Below are positions 33,165 through 43,077 of a stretch of DNA of 64,000 nucleotides, piece by piece. The position numbers and the translations under genes are program-made. This DNA is from Pseudomonas arsenicoxydans (GTDB lineage: Bacteria; Pseudomonadota; Gammaproteobacteria; Pseudomonadales; Pseudomonadaceae). The notes beneath the pieces are model-generated. The model worked only from the letters and a program-made list of their open reading frames with translations, made no database searches and was not told the DNA's origin. Within the stretch, counting starts at the first letter, position 1. Each line of letters begins with the position of its first letter. The stretch is from NCBI RefSeq assembly GCF_900103875.1, contig NZ_LT629705.1, positions 1,869,001 to 1,933,000 of the forward strand, written 5' to 3'.

Positions 33165-34448
33165 TTATTTCAATGCAGCGAAAGCTCGTTCGGCGGCATC
33201 CAGCGTCAGTTTCAACTCGGTTTCGCCGTGAGCGATCGAGGTGAAGCCTGCTTCGAATGCGCTCGGCGCCAGGTACACGCCGCCTTCGAGCATCAAGTGG
33301 AAGAAGCGACCGAACAAGGCGGCGTCGCTGGCCATCACGTCATCGAAGGTCACGATGTCGTCGGCACCGCTGAAGTACAGGCCGAACATGCCGCCGGCCT
33401 GGGTGGTCACGAATGGAATGCCAGCGGCGTCGGCGCGCTGTTGCAGGCCATCGAGCAGGCGGCTGGTGTAGTCGCTCAGCTCGTCGTGGAAACCGGGACG
33501 GCTGATCAAGCGCAACGTGGTCAGGCCGGCGGCCATCGCCAGCGGGTTGCCCGACAAGGTGCCGGCCTGATAGACCGGACCCAATGGTGCGATGCACGAC
33601 ATGATTTCACGCTTGCCGCCGAAGCAGCCCACCGGCATGCCGCCACCGATGATCTTGCCGAACGTGCTCAGATCCGGCGTCACGCCGAAATGGGCCTGGG
33701 CACCGCCGAGTGCGACCCGGAAACCGGTCATCACTTCGTCGAAAATCAGCACCACGCCATGTTTGTCGCACAGGGTGCGCAGGCCTTCGAGAAAACCTGG
33801 CGCCGGCGGTACGCAGTTCATGTTGCCGGCCACCGGCTCGACGATGATGCAGGCCACGTCCTGACCGACTTCGGCGAGCATGGTTTCCACTGCGTCGATG
33901 TCATTGAATGGCAGAGTCAGGGTGTGCTTGGCGAAGTCCGCCGGCACACCGGCCGAGCTCGGCACGCCTTGGGTCAAGGCGCCGGAACCGGCCTTGACCA
34001 GCAGGCTGTCGGAGTGGCCGTGGTAGCAGCCTTCGAACTTGATGATGTTGTCGCGACCGGTGAACCCACGGGCCAGGCGGATGGCACTCATGGTCGCTTC
34101 GGTGCCGGAGCTGACCATACGCACCATTTCCATCGACGGCACGATCGAACAGACCAGGTCGGCCATCTCGGTTTCCATCGCGGTCGGGGCGCCGTAGGAA
34201 AGGCCGTGTTCCAGTTGTTTACGCACCGCGTCCAGAACGTCCGGGTGGCTGTGGCCGAGAATCATCGGGCCCCAGGAGCCGACGTAGTCAACGTAGCGCT
34301 TGTCGTCTTCGTCGGTGACGTAGGCACCTTCAGCGTGTTTGAAGAACAGCGGTGTGCCGCCAACGCTTTTGAACGCGCGAACAGGCGAGTTCACGCCTCC
34401 GGGAATATGTTTCTGGGCATTGGCAAACAGGGTTTCGGAACGAGACAT
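33165..34448 (-). CDS. hemL: Glutamate-1-semialdehyde 2,1-aminomutase
   Basis: 427 residues. A PLP enzyme making 5-aminolevulinate for haem by the C5 pathway. The Schiff-base lysine is K265 in [32 protein letters not shown] and the [10 protein letters not shown] segment bind PLP. It is the last gene of the minus-strand group thiD-thiE-hemL (gaps of 31 and 17 bases), the same order as in P. aeruginosa. Confidence 0.98.
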   Translation of the reverse strand: MSRSETLFANAQKHIPGGVNSPVRAFKSVGGTPLFFKHAEGAYVTDEDDKRYVDYVGSWGPMILGHSHPDVLDAVRKQLEHGLSYGAPTAMETEMADLVCSIVPSMEMVRMVSSGTEATMSAIRLARGFTGRDNIIKFEGCYHGHSDSLLVKAGSGALTQGVPSSAGVPADFAKHTLTLPFNDIDAVETMLAEVGQDVACIIVEPVAGNMNCVPPAPGFLEGLRTLCDKHGVVLIFDEVMTGFRVALGGAQAHFGVTPDLSTFGKIIGGGMPVGCFGGKREIMSCIAPLGPVYQAGTLSGNPLAMAAGLTTLRLISRPGFHDELSDYTSRLLDGLQQRADAAGIPFVTTQAGGMFGLYFSGADDIVTFDDVMASDAALFGRFFHLMLEGGVYLAPSAFEAGFTSIAHGETELKLTLDAAERAFAALK

Positions 34449-34465
34449 GATCGGGCTCTCAAAAA

Positions 34466-35089
34466 TCAGGATTTGAACAATTCGTTAAAGGCGCGGGCGC
34501 GGCGGGTGACTTCAGCCGTGCTCTCGGCGCCAAACAGGCCATGGACAACCGCCAGCAAATCGACCCCGTGGGCCACCAGCGGCGCAGCGTTTTCCAGGGT
34601 GATGCCGCCAATCGCGCAGATCGGCAGGTGCAGTTTGCTGCGCGCCTGATCGAGCAACTCAAGGCTGCAGGTCGGTGCGCCGGGTTTGGTATTGGAATTG
34701 AAGAAGCGACCGAAAGCGACATAACTGGCGCCTTCCTTGGCGGCTTGTTCGGCGAGTTCGAGTTGTGCGTGGCAGGTTGAACCGATGATCGCCTGACGAC
34801 CGAGCAACGCGCGGGCCGGGGTCAGCGGGCCGTCGGTCTGGCCCAGGTGCACGCCGACGTTCAGCCGCGCAGCCAGCTCAGCGTCGTCGTTGATGATCAG
34901 ATGAGTCTTGTAGCGCTCGCACAGATCGCGCAGGGCTTGGGCCTCGCGCAGGCGCTTGGCCTCGTCGCTGCTCTTGTCGCGGTATTGCAGCAGAGTGACG
35001 CCGCCTTCGAGCGCCGCCTCCACGTACGAAAGGAATTTACCGGCCAGCAACTGGCTATCGGTAATGGCGTACAGGCCACGTAGTTTCAT
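34466..35089 (-). CDS. thiE: Thiamine-phosphate synthase
   Basis: 207 residues. ThiE joins HMP pyrophosphate and thiazole phosphate. The TIM-barrel landmarks are present: [66 protein letters not shown] and [12 protein letters not shown]. It lies between thiD and hemL. No TPP riboswitch is visible upstream of thiD. Confidence 0.96.
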   Translation of the reverse strand: MKLRGLYAITDSQLLAGKFLSYVEAALEGGVTLLQYRDKSSDEAKRLREAQALRDLCERYKTHLIINDDAELAARLNVGVHLGQTDGPLTPARALLGRQAIIGSTCHAQLELAEQAAKEGASYVAFGRFFNSNTKPGAPTCSLELLDQARSKLHLPICAIGGITLENAAPLVAHGVDLLAVVHGLFGAESTAEVTRRARAFNELFKS

Positions 35090-35121
35090 CGGACAAGCCT
35101 CTGCGCTTTACGCATCGAAAG

Positions 35122-35919
35122 TTACGAACAGAAATCCAGCGGCAGGCGGCGCGGCACGAACTGGCCTTTGCCCAACTGCTCCGCATCGCGCAGGGTACGC
35201 CAAGTGTAGTCAAGTGCGGTCTGCACGGCGCTGGTGAGGTGTTCACCTAAGGCCAGGCGACCGGCCAGCGCGCTGGCCAAGGTGCAACCGGAACCGTGAT
35301 AACTGCCGGGCAGGCGTTGGCAGGTAAACGTCTGGCGGTGACCATCGCGGCTGTACAGGCGATTGTGGATTTCGTGTTCGTCGCCATGACCGCCGGTGAT
35401 CAGCAAGTGTTTGACGAATGGCAGGAGCTTTTCAGCGCATTCGTCCGCGGTGCCTTCAGGCAGTTCGGCGAGGATGCGGGCTTCAGGAAGGTTGGGGGTT
35501 GCGATGATCGAGAGCGGCAACAGGCGTTCGCGCATGGCATAGCCGACTTCATCCTTGCCCAGTCGGCCACCGCCACCAGCGCGCAGCACCGGGTCGCAGA
35601 CCACCGGCAAATGCGGGTGCGCCGAGAGCAGTTCGACGACGGTGTCGACCATTTCCAGGGAACCGAGCATGCCCACTTTGACTGCCGCGACTTCTGAATC
35701 GTTGAGCACGGCGTTGGCCTGAGCCAGCACCCACTCGCGATCGAGAACGCGAAAGTCAGTGACATTGACCGTGTCTTGCACGGTCAGGGCGGTGACGGCC
35801 GGGGCCGCATGACAACCCTGAGCGAGCAGGGCTTCGATATCTGCCTGCAAGCCGGCGCCACCACTTGGGTCGTGGCCGGAGAGACAGAGGACAACGGGGC
35901 GAGAGCTGTAGATATTCAT
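35122..35919 (-). CDS. thiD: Hydroxymethylpyrimidine/phosphomethylpyrimidine kinase
   Basis: 265 residues from ATG 35919 (MNIYSSRPVVLCLSGHDPSGGAGLQADI); an upstream ATG at 35937 adds six residues. Ribokinase-fold kinase that phosphorylates HMP and HMP-P for thiamine synthesis. VCDPVLRAGGGGRLGKDEV, the VKHLLITGGHGDE segment and the anion-hole motif PGSYHGSGCTLASALAG are present. First gene of thiD-thiE-hemL, divergent from ladS. Confidence 0.96.
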   Translation of the reverse strand: MNIYSSRPVVLCLSGHDPSGGAGLQADIEALLAQGCHAAPAVTALTVQDTVNVTDFRVLDREWVLAQANAVLNDSEVAAVKVGMLGSLEMVDTVVELLSAHPHLPVVCDPVLRAGGGGRLGKDEVGYAMRERLLPLSIIATPNLPEARILAELPEGTADECAEKLLPFVKHLLITGGHGDEHEIHNRLYSRDGHRQTFTCQRLPGSYHGSGCTLASALAGRLALGEHLTSAVQTALDYTWRTLRDAEQLGKGQFVPRRLPLDFCS

Positions 35920-36233
35920 GGTGCGCGAGCTTACCACCAGTCGACCAGCGAGTCATGACGGTCCCTGTGGCAGCCTTCGCCTGGAGCCCGTCGGAATGTG
36001 CCAATCGTCGATTCATTTTCGCCTTCCGGCGGGGTTAACAGCTCTAGCTCAATACGCAGCGCTGGAACGCCCGTCCTAGAGCCTTTGTAGGAAATATTTC
36101 AATGGTGTTCAATGGCCATCAACGGCTATGCTAGAGTGGATCCAAACCAATAACAGGTAATGCCGGTTTTACGTCTACTCAAAAGGAATGAGGGGCTTCC
36201 TGAGATAACCGGACAGGCCACGCTGGGGCTTAA
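35920..36233. other. Intergenic region between divergent thiD and ladS
   Basis: 314 bases without a convincing gene. It must hold the promoters of both genes. A 7-bp inverted repeat gctctag/ctagagc (36041-36047 and 36076-36082) and a -10-like tatgct near 36127 are the only features I see. No riboswitch fold is recognised. Confidence 0.5.
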
Positions 36234-38618
36234 ATGCGCTATTTGCTGATGTTGCTGTTGTACTTGCCCCTCATGGCAAGTGCCGTTGAATTTGATGAAT
36301 TCACCCAAAGCCTTCCGTTGGGCCGATCCCTGCAAGTGTATGAAGACGCGGGTGGTCAAGCGACCATCGCCGATGTTCGTGCGCAAGCCGCTGCCGGAAG
36401 CTTCAAAGCCCACGATAAAGACACCCTTAACGCCGGTTATTCGCGTTCCGCATTCTGGCTGAAAATCGACCTGCATTACCGACCGACCAACCCCGCGGCA
36501 CAACGCACCTGGCTGCTGGAACTGGCCTATCCGCCCCTCGATCACCTTGATCTTTACTTGCCCGATGCTGGCGGGGACTATCAATTGGTCCGGCAAACCG
36601 GTGATGCGTTGCCCTTCGCCACTCGCGAGATCCGTCAGAACAATTACCTGTTCGATCTGAACTTCGCCCCTGACCAGGCGCAAACCGTTTACCTGCGCCT
36701 GCAAAGTGAAGGGTCGGTCCAGGCGCCCGTGACCTTGTGGTCAAGCACGGCTTACCTTGAAGCGCAACCGGTGCGCCTTTATGTCTTGGGCCTGATCTAT
36801 GGCGTGCTGCTGGGGATGCTGGTTTACAACCTGTTCATTTACCTCAGCGTGCGCGACACCAGTTACCTCTATTACATTTTCTATATCGCCTCGTTCGGCC
36901 TGTATCAGCTGTCGGTGAATGGCGCGGCGGTGCAGTATTTCTGGCCGGACAATCCCTGGTGGGCCAATGCCGCGACGCCGTTTTTCATCGGTTGCGCAGG
37001 GCTGTTCGGCAGCCAGTTCGCCCGTAGCTTCTTGCAGACGGCCAGCCACAGTCGCTGGCTCGATCGCCTGTTGCTGGCACTGGTAGCGTTCAGTGCGGTG
37101 GTGGTCGGCTTGTCATTGATGACCAGCTACGCCTTGGCCTTGCGCCTGGCGACAGCCCTTGCTTTGGTGTTCACCGTGGTGATTTTCGTCGCCGGGCTGT
37201 GCGCCTGGTTGCGGGGGCTGCGTGTGGCGCGGTATTTCATCATTGCCTGGTCGGCTTTCCTGCTCGGCGGCATCGTCAACACAATGATGGTGTTGGGTTA
37301 TCTGCCGAATGTGTTCCTGACCATGTATTCCAGCCAGATCGGTTCGGCCATCGAGGTCGCATTGTTGTCCCTGGCGCTGGCCGATCGAATCAATGCCATG
37401 CGAGAACAGCAGGCGCAGACGCTGTTCGATGCCGGTCAAAAGCTTGAGGTGCTGAACCAGCAACTGGCCCACAGCAACAAGCTCAAGGACGAATTCCTCG
37501 CGACCCTGACCCATGAACTGCGTACGCCCATGAACGGTGTGATCGGTTCGCTGGAATTGATGCAGACCGTAGAGATGGACCCGGAGCTGGAGCAATACCA
37601 GCAAACCGCCGCCGGTTCGGCTCGAGACATGATGCGCATGGTCAACGGCATCCTGACCCTGACCGAGTTGCAGGCGGGCAAACTCAAGGCCAGTTCGGCA
37701 ACGTTCAGTTTGCGTGGTTTGGTCGAGGCCTTGCGGATGCAGTTCGAAGGCAACGCCTTGAGCAAGTCGCTGGATTTAAAGGTCGACGTGACACCGAGTC
37801 TGCCGGATCGCTTGAATGGCGACAGCGCCAAGCTGTCGCAATGCCTGGAATGCCTGCTCGATAATGCGATCAAGTTCACCCGCGTCGGAGGGCTGGCGCT
37901 GCGAGTGACGGGCAAACCGGTGGACAGCGGTCGACTGGCGTTGTCGTTTGCGGTGATCGACACCGGCATCGGTTTCACTGATCTGGGGGAGGCGACGCTG
38001 TACCAGCACTTCTTCCAGCTCGATGGCTCCATGACCCGTGAATACGGTGGACTGGGCGTAGGCCTGGCGATCTGTCGGCAACTGGTCGAATTGCTCGGCG
38101 GGCGTCTGACCCATCGATCCGAACCCGGCAGCGGCAGCCGCTTCCAACTGGACGTCGAGTTCGAGCTGCCAGTGGTGGAGCGGCCACCAGTGCCCTTGGT
38201 GAACCGCGAATTCTCACGTTTGCGCCTGCCTCAGGACTGCTCGGTGCTGTTGGTAGATGACAACAGCATCAATCAATTGGTGATGCGCGGCATGCTGCTC
38301 AAACTCGGGTTCCGGGTGCGTGCTACCGACAGCGGCGCTGCCGCACTCGATCAATTGCAGCGTGAACATTTCGATGCGGTGTTGCTCGATTGCCAGATGC
38401 CCAAGCTGGACGGCGCCTCCCTGTGCTGCCAGATCCGCGCCCTGCCGGGGTGTGCCGAACTGCCGGTGTTCGTGGTCGCCATGAGCGGTGAGCGGGAACG
38501 CTGTCCGAACGGCGCCTTGATCGACTATCTGAGCAAGCCCGTTAAATTCGAGGATTTGCAAGCGGCGCTTTATCGGCGCGTGCTCTGTCCAGGGCAAGGC
38601 GAAAGCGCCGACATTTAG
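36234..38618 (+). CDS. ladS: Hybrid sensor kinase LadS
   Basis: 794 residues, almost the length of P. aeruginosa LadS. Signal peptide, periplasmic 7TMR-DISMED2 domain (about 20-175), seven membrane helices of 7TMR-DISM (about 180-385), a coiled linker, HisKA with H427 in LTHELRTPMNGV, HATPase (DNAIKFT, DTGIGF, GLGVGLAICRQLV) and one receiver domain with phosphoacceptor D719 (AVLLDCQMPKLDG). LadS feeds phosphate to the GacS/GacA system and raises RsmY/RsmZ, favouring biofilm life; RetS, its opponent, has two receivers. The single receiver and the thiD-thiE-hemL neighbourhood match LadS. The function is inferred from these. Confidence 0.9.
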   Translation: MRYLLMLLLYLPLMASAVEFDEFTQSLPLGRSLQVYEDAGGQATIADVRAQAAAGSFKAHDKDTLNAGYSRSAFWLKIDLHYRPTNPAAQRTWLLELAYPPLDHLDLYLPDAGGDYQLVRQTGDALPFATREIRQNNYLFDLNFAPDQAQTVYLRLQSEGSVQAPVTLWSSTAYLEAQPVRLYVLGLIYGVLLGMLVYNLFIYLSVRDTSYLYYIFYIASFGLYQLSVNGAAVQYFWPDNPWWANAATPFFIGCAGLFGSQFARSFLQTASHSRWLDRLLLALVAFSAVVVGLSLMTSYALALRLATALALVFTVVIFVAGLCAWLRGLRVARYFIIAWSAFLLGGIVNTMMVLGYLPNVFLTMYSSQIGSAIEVALLSLALADRINAMREQQAQTLFDAGQKLEVLNQQLAHSNKLKDEFLATLTHELRTPMNGVIGSLELMQTVEMDPELEQYQQTAAGSARDMMRMVNGILTLTELQAGKLKASSATFSLRGLVEALRMQFEGNALSKSLDLKVDVTPSLPDRLNGDSAKLSQCLECLLDNAIKFTRVGGLALRVTGKPVDSGRLALSFAVIDTGIGFTDLGEATLYQHFFQLDGSMTREYGGLGVGLAICRQLVELLGGRLTHRSEPGSGSRFQLDVEFELPVVERPPVPLVNREFSRLRLPQDCSVLLVDDNSINQLVMRGMLLKLGFRVRATDSGAAALDQLQREHFDAVLLDCQMPKLDGASLCCQIRALPGCAELPVFVVAMSGERERCPNGALIDYLSKPVKFEDLQAALYRRVLCPGQGESADI

Positions 38619-38691
38619 GCAGATATGACACTTTGTTCGGTCAGGGGGCGGTGCTTAACTGAATCCCTTGGCTGATCAAAGGAGCCCCGTC

Positions 38692-40341
38692 ATGAACCTG
38701 CACCAGTTCGCCGAAACCCACGAAGTCACCAACCAGCCACCGTCACTGGACGGCACCAACCTCTATCGCATCGACCTGCCGTTGCAAGAGTGGTCACGGC
38801 GTTTCGGGGCCGGGTGGGCCGAGTCGCGGATTGACGCTTATGGCGCATTGGCCGGCGGACCACTGATGGAAGCCGGGTTCCTGGCCAATCAAAACAAACC
38901 GGTGTTCGTCAGCCATGACCGTTACGGCCATCGTATCGATCTGGTGGAGTTTCACCCCGCGTATCACCAACTGATGCGCACGGCAGTCGAACACGGTCTG
39001 ACCTCGTTGCCCTGGGCGCATCCGCAGCCGGGCGCGCATGTCGCGCGCGCGTCCATGTCGTATCTGCACAGCCAGGCCGAAGCCGGTAGCGGTTGCCCCT
39101 TGACCATGACCTTCGCCAGCGTGCCGGCGATGCGATTGCAACCCGATCTGGCCGAGCAATGGCTGCCGAAAATCCTGTCCACCGAATACGACCCGCGCAA
39201 TTTCGGCATGGCGCACAAGGCCGGTGTCACCATCGGCATGGCGATGACCGAAAAACAAGGTGGCACCGACGTTCGGGCCAACACCACCAAGGCCTATCCG
39301 GTGGGCGCGAGCGGTCCTGGGCAGGCCTATGAACTGGTGGGGCACAAGTGGTTCTGTTCCGCGCCGATGTGCGATGCCTTCCTGACCCTGGCGCAGACGG
39401 ACAAGGGGCTTACCTGCTTCCTGCTGCCGCGCCACCGCCCGGACGATACGCGTAATCAGTTCTACATCCAGCGCCTGAAAAACAAACTGGGCAATTGCTC
39501 CAATGCGTCCAGCGAAGTCGAATTCCGGGGCGCGCTGGCGTGGATGGTCGGCGAAGAAGGGCGCGGCGTTCCGACCATCATCGAAATGGTCGCGATGACC
39601 CGCTTCGATTGCATGGTCGGCTCCAGTTCGCTGATGCGCCAGGCGCTGACCCAAGCCAGTCATCACTGCGCGCACCGTATGGTCGGCGGCAAGTTGCTGA
39701 GCGAGCAACCGCTGATGCAGAACGTCCTGGCCGATCTGGCGCTGGAAAGCGAAGCGGCTTTGGCGTTGAGCCTGCGCATGGGCAGGGCGCTGGATCATCT
39801 GGATGACAGCCATGAAGCCAAATTCGCCCGCTTGGTGACGGCGGTGGGCAAGTACTGGATCTGCAAGCGCGCGCCGGCAATGATCAACGAAGCCGCCGAA
39901 TGCATGGGCGGCGCCGGGTATGTCGAAGAAAGTATCCTGCCGCGCCTGTACCGCGAGGCGCCAGTCAACTCGACGTGGGAAGGTTCTGGCAACGTGCAAT
40001 GCCTGGACGTATTGCGGGCGCTGTCGAAAGAGCCGGGTGTGCTGGATGTGTTGTTCGGCGAACTGGGCGATGGTCATGGCGATAAACGCTTGGCCGAGCA
40101 CATCAGCCAACTGCAGGCAGCGTTCAAGGACACCGGCGACATTCAATACCGCGCGCGACAACTCACCGAAGACATTGCACTGGGGCTCCAGGCCAAACTG
40201 TTGCTGGAGGCTGGCAATTCGGCGGTCAGTGACGCGTTTATTGCCAGCCGGCTAGGCTCGGCCGGGCGGGTGTATGGCGCGTTGCCGCGAGGGCTGGAAG
40301 TGGAAGCGATCGTCGCCCGCTCGACCCCGCAAGGTTTCTGA
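38692..40341 (+). CDS. AidB-like acyl-CoA dehydrogenase
   Basis: 549 residues from ATG 38692 after aaaggagcc, a strong ribosome-binding site; the open frame begins at 38668. The AidB branch of flavin acyl-CoA dehydrogenases: N-terminal PSLDGTNLYRIDLPLQEWSRRFG, FAD-binding GMAMTEKQGGTDVRANTT and VGHKWFCSAPMCDAF, and the catalytic-loop REAPVNSTWEGSGNVQCLDVLRAL. E. coli AidB is induced by alkylating agents and binds DNA through its C-terminal domain, but its substrate is unclear; the enzyme could equally act on a branched acyl-CoA. It follows ladS by 73 bases. Confidence 0.88.
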   Translation: MNLHQFAETHEVTNQPPSLDGTNLYRIDLPLQEWSRRFGAGWAESRIDAYGALAGGPLMEAGFLANQNKPVFVSHDRYGHRIDLVEFHPAYHQLMRTAVEHGLTSLPWAHPQPGAHVARASMSYLHSQAEAGSGCPLTMTFASVPAMRLQPDLAEQWLPKILSTEYDPRNFGMAHKAGVTIGMAMTEKQGGTDVRANTTKAYPVGASGPGQAYELVGHKWFCSAPMCDAFLTLAQTDKGLTCFLLPRHRPDDTRNQFYIQRLKNKLGNCSNASSEVEFRGALAWMVGEEGRGVPTIIEMVAMTRFDCMVGSSSLMRQALTQASHHCAHRMVGGKLLSEQPLMQNVLADLALESEAALALSLRMGRALDHLDDSHEAKFARLVTAVGKYWICKRAPAMINEAAECMGGAGYVEESILPRLYREAPVNSTWEGSGNVQCLDVLRALSKEPGVLDVLFGELGDGHGDKRLAEHISQLQAAFKDTGDIQYRARQLTEDIALGLQAKLLLEAGNSAVSDAFIASRLGSAGRVYGALPRGLEVEAIVARSTPQGF

Positions 40342-40350
40342 GCACGATAA

Positions 40351-40386
40351 ACACCACTGAGCCTGCTCCCACAGGTTCAGTGGTGT
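40351..40386. terminator. Strong hairpin between aidB-like gene and amn
   Basis: 15-bp stem with one G-T pair (40351-40365 with 40372-40386) and a 6-base loop, 9 bases past the dehydrogenase stop. There is no T run, so it is either a Rho-assisted terminator or an mRNA 3' stabiliser. Confidence 0.55.
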
Positions 40387-40445
40387 CTCGCAATTGGTGT
40401 ACTGGCAACATTCCACTGTTCCCGTGAAGCGATGATGCAGGCAAG

Positions 40446-41945
40446 ATGAAGCACTGCAAGTCAGAACACAGGATGCTGATCGTGACCGAAGCTTTTATTG
40501 TCGTTCAAACCGCCGAGCAAGCCGTGGACCGGCTTGCGCTCTTGCACAATCGTGCAACCACCGCGCTGAACCAGGCGCTCAAGCGTTACCTCAAGGATCG
40601 TGTCGAGCCCGACGCCGAGCAGCGTGCGATGTTTCGTTATCCCGAGCTGCGTCTGACCTATCACTGCCAGGGTGAGGTTCCACAGACCACTCGCGCCTAT
40701 GCCAAGGTTCAGTTGCCTGGGACCTACAGCGTGACCGTCACCCATCCGGCGGCGTTCCGAAAATACTTGCTGGAACAACTCGTACCGTTGATGCACGACT
40801 TCACCGTGACCGTGGAAGTCGGCGTCAGCCAGCAAAACATTCCTTATCCGTACGTGGTCGAGCAGGGTGATGAACTGGCCGGCTCCGGCGTCACCGCCGC
40901 CGTATTGGCGCGGGTGTTCCCGAGTACGGATTTGTCGGCCGCCACCGACGGCATTGCCGACGGTTTGTACGATTGGGAAAACACCGATCCGCTGCCATTG
41001 GCGCTGTTCGATGCCGCGCGGGTGGACTTTTCCCTGCGCCGGCTGGTGCATTACACCGGTAGCGACTGGCGCCATGTGCAGCCGTGGATTCTGCTGACCA
41101 ACTACCACCGCTATGTCGACCAGTTCATCGTCCATGGCCTGGAGCAGTTGCGCAGCGACCCGCGTTTTGTGCGCATGGTCTTGCCGGGCAACGTGATCAT
41201 TGAAAAGAGCATGGACCACGGCGAGGCCTCGGCGATTGCCGCGGGCGTGGTTTGGCACCGTTATCAGATGCCGGCCTATCACCTGATTGCCAGCGACGGT
41301 CATGGCGTGACGTTGGTGAACATCGGCGTCGGCCCGTCCAACGCCAAGAACATCACGGATCACCTGGCGGTGCTGCGTCCGCATTGCTGGCTGATGATCG
41401 GCCACTGTGGCGGTTTGCGTCAGTCGCAGACCATTGGCGACTACGTGCTGGCTCACGCTTATATGCGTCGCGACGGGATTCTTGACCGGGTGGTGCCGCC
41501 AAATATTCCGATTCCAGCGCTTGCCGAAGTGCAGATGGCGTTGCAGCAAGCAGCGGCCAACATCACCGGCGAGAAGGGCGACGAGCTGAAAAAACGCCTG
41601 CGCACCGGCACCGTTCTGACTTACGACGACCGTAACTGGGAACTGCGCTGGGCGCAGGAACGTCCGCTGATCAACCTGTCTCGCGCCGTGGCGGTGGACA
41701 TGGAAAGCGGCACCATCGCGGCCCAGGGTTATCGCTTGCGGGTGCCGTACGGCACGTTGCTCTGCGTATCGGACAAACCCCTGCACAGCGAGATCAAGCT
41801 GCCGGGTTCGGCCAACGCCTTTTATGAGCGCGCGGTCAGCCAGCACTTGAAAATCGGCATCGAGGCCGTTGACCTGTTGCGCACTGAGCTCAACTCGCTG
41901 CACTCGCGCAAACTGCGCAGCTTCGACGAGCCGCCGTTCCGCTGA
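40446..41945 (+). CDS. amn: AMP nucleosidase
   Basis: 499 residues if GTG/ATG choice at 40446 holds; ATG 40473 (MLIVTEAFIVV) gives 490 and is equally likely. Amn splits AMP to adenine and ribose 5-phosphate and helps set adenylate levels. It has the N-terminal AMP_N regulatory domain (about 10-170) and a nucleoside phosphorylase-type catalytic domain with VTLVNIGVGPSNAKNITDHLAVLRPHCWLMIGHCGGL and AVAVDMESGTIAAQGYR. The neighbouring order ladS, acyl-CoA dehydrogenase, amn is as in P. aeruginosa. Confidence 0.95.
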   Translation: MKHCKSEHRMLIVTEAFIVVQTAEQAVDRLALLHNRATTALNQALKRYLKDRVEPDAEQRAMFRYPELRLTYHCQGEVPQTTRAYAKVQLPGTYSVTVTHPAAFRKYLLEQLVPLMHDFTVTVEVGVSQQNIPYPYVVEQGDELAGSGVTAAVLARVFPSTDLSAATDGIADGLYDWENTDPLPLALFDAARVDFSLRRLVHYTGSDWRHVQPWILLTNYHRYVDQFIVHGLEQLRSDPRFVRMVLPGNVIIEKSMDHGEASAIAAGVVWHRYQMPAYHLIASDGHGVTLVNIGVGPSNAKNITDHLAVLRPHCWLMIGHCGGLRQSQTIGDYVLAHAYMRRDGILDRVVPPNIPIPALAEVQMALQQAAANITGEKGDELKKRLRTGTVLTYDDRNWELRWAQERPLINLSRAVAVDMESGTIAAQGYRLRVPYGTLLCVSDKPLHSEIKLPGSANAFYERAVSQHLKIGIEAVDLLRTELNSLHSRKLRSFDEPPFR

Positions 41946-42015
41946 TTGCGAGATGGTCATTTGGCGGTCAGGGCACTAGCATTAGAAGCCCTGACCGTTA
42001 GATGTTGTTTTCCCC

Positions 42016-42651
42016 ATGTCCCGTCCGCCGCGTCCTCCTTCCCGCCGTCCAGGTGCGAAGCCATCTTCTTCAGCCCCACGCCGTGTCGCCAAAGCGCCAC
42101 CGGCCGAGCCGAAACTGATTCTGTTCAACAAACCGTTCGATGTGCTGACGCAGTTCAGCGACGGTGAAGGGCGCGCGACACTCAAGGACTACATCGACAT
42201 CCCGGGGATTTACCCGGCAGGACGGCTGGATCGCGACAGTGAAGGTTTGCTGCTGCTGACCAACGACGGCCAACTCCAGGCGCGGATCGCCGATCCGAAA
42301 CACAAACTGGCCAAGACATATTGGGTGCAAGTGGAAGGCGAGCCGAGCGCCGAGCAATTGCAGCGCCTGCGCGAGGGCGTCGAGTTGAACGACGGCATGA
42401 CCTTGCCGGCCGAGGCGCGGCAACTGGATGAACCCGAGTTGTGGCCACGCAACCCGCCGGTACGCTTTCGTAAAAGCGTGCCGACGAGCTGGCTGGAATT
42501 GGTGATTCGCGAGGGGCGCAACCGTCAGGTTCGGCGCATGACGGCGGCGGTCGGCTTGCCGACGTTGCGTCTGGTGCGGGTCAGAATCGGCGACTGGACG
42601 ATCGATGGGCTCGATCAGGGCCAGTGGAAGGAAGTGCCGGCGCGTTTATAA
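42016..42651 (+). CDS. RluE-type rRNA large subunit pseudouridine synthase
   Basis: 211 residues. RsuA-family synthase with the catalytic Asp in [20 protein letters not shown], the [15 protein letters not shown] opening of the catalytic domain and the [28 protein letters not shown] motif. The short S4-less architecture and the basic, proline-rich N-terminal 30 residues match the RluE branch, which makes pseudouridine 2457 in 23S rRNA; the exact site is inferred. Its stop overlaps that of the convergent DUF2788 gene by 6 bases. Confidence 0.9.
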   Translation: MSRPPRPPSRRPGAKPSSSAPRRVAKAPPAEPKLILFNKPFDVLTQFSDGEGRATLKDYIDIPGIYPAGRLDRDSEGLLLLTNDGQLQARIADPKHKLAKTYWVQVEGEPSAEQLQRLREGVELNDGMTLPAEARQLDEPELWPRNPPVRFRKSVPTSWLELVIREGRNRQVRRMTAAVGLPTLRLVRVRIGDWTIDGLDQGQWKEVPARL

Positions 42652-42855
42652 CGTGCCGGATTCGATCAGGCCGATGACCACGCTTTTGATCACGAATGCA
42701 GCCACACCCAAGCCCAGTACGAAGAACAGGATGAAAGAACCGAAGCGTCCGGCTTTGGATTTCTTCGCCAGATCCCAGACGATAAAACCCATGAAAATGA
42801 TCAGGATGCTGACCAGTCCAGTCATCATCCACTCTTCGAATACTGCAGGATCCAT
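42646..42855 (-). CDS. DUF2788 family small membrane protein
   Basis: 69 residues with two membrane helices (about 12-30 and 40-62: [19 protein letters not shown] and [26 protein letters not shown]). Family of unknown function common in Pseudomonas. Its 3' end overlaps the convergent RluE gene by 6 bases. Confidence 0.88.
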   Translation of the reverse strand: MDPAVFEEWMMTGLVSILIIFMGFIVWDLAKKSKAGRFGSFILFFVLGLGVAAFVIKSVVIGLIESGTL

Positions 42856-42967
42856 CGGACATCTCCAGCGCGGGCGTGGCTAAAAGGCGCTGAAGTATAC
42901 GGTATGGGGGATTGGCGAAGTATTGACCTGCGGCAGTGTGTCGCAGCTATTCGTCGCCTGCACCCGG

Positions 42968-43068
42968 TGTAGGAACTGTCGAGTGAAACGAGGCTGCAAT
43001 CTTTTGATCTTGCTCTTTAAAAACAAGATCAAAAGATCGCAGCCTCGTTTCACTCGACAGCTCCTACA
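42968..43068. repeat. Long inverted repeat, family A copy 2
   Basis: Arms of about 45 bp (42968-43012 and 43024-43068) with two mismatches and an 11-base centre. It is the same sequence as at 19125 with a small change in the middle (gtgaaacg in place of gtgcaacg). It lies upstream of DUF2788 and just past the lrp-type gene's stop. Confidence 0.92.
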
Positions 43069-43077
43069 GACTTACAG

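Noticed and set aside
33141-34649. Open frame of 502 codons on the plus strand opposite hemL
   Set aside because: Shadow of hemL, with a His/Gln/Gly-rich product and no motif.
35090-36233. TPP riboswitch for thiD or thiE
   Set aside because: I looked for the thi-box core (CTGAGA with the partner ACCTGA) before both genes and did not see it.
40461-41960. Open frame of 499 codons on the minus strand opposite amn
   Set aside because: Shadow of amn; the coding signal and motifs are all on the plus strand.
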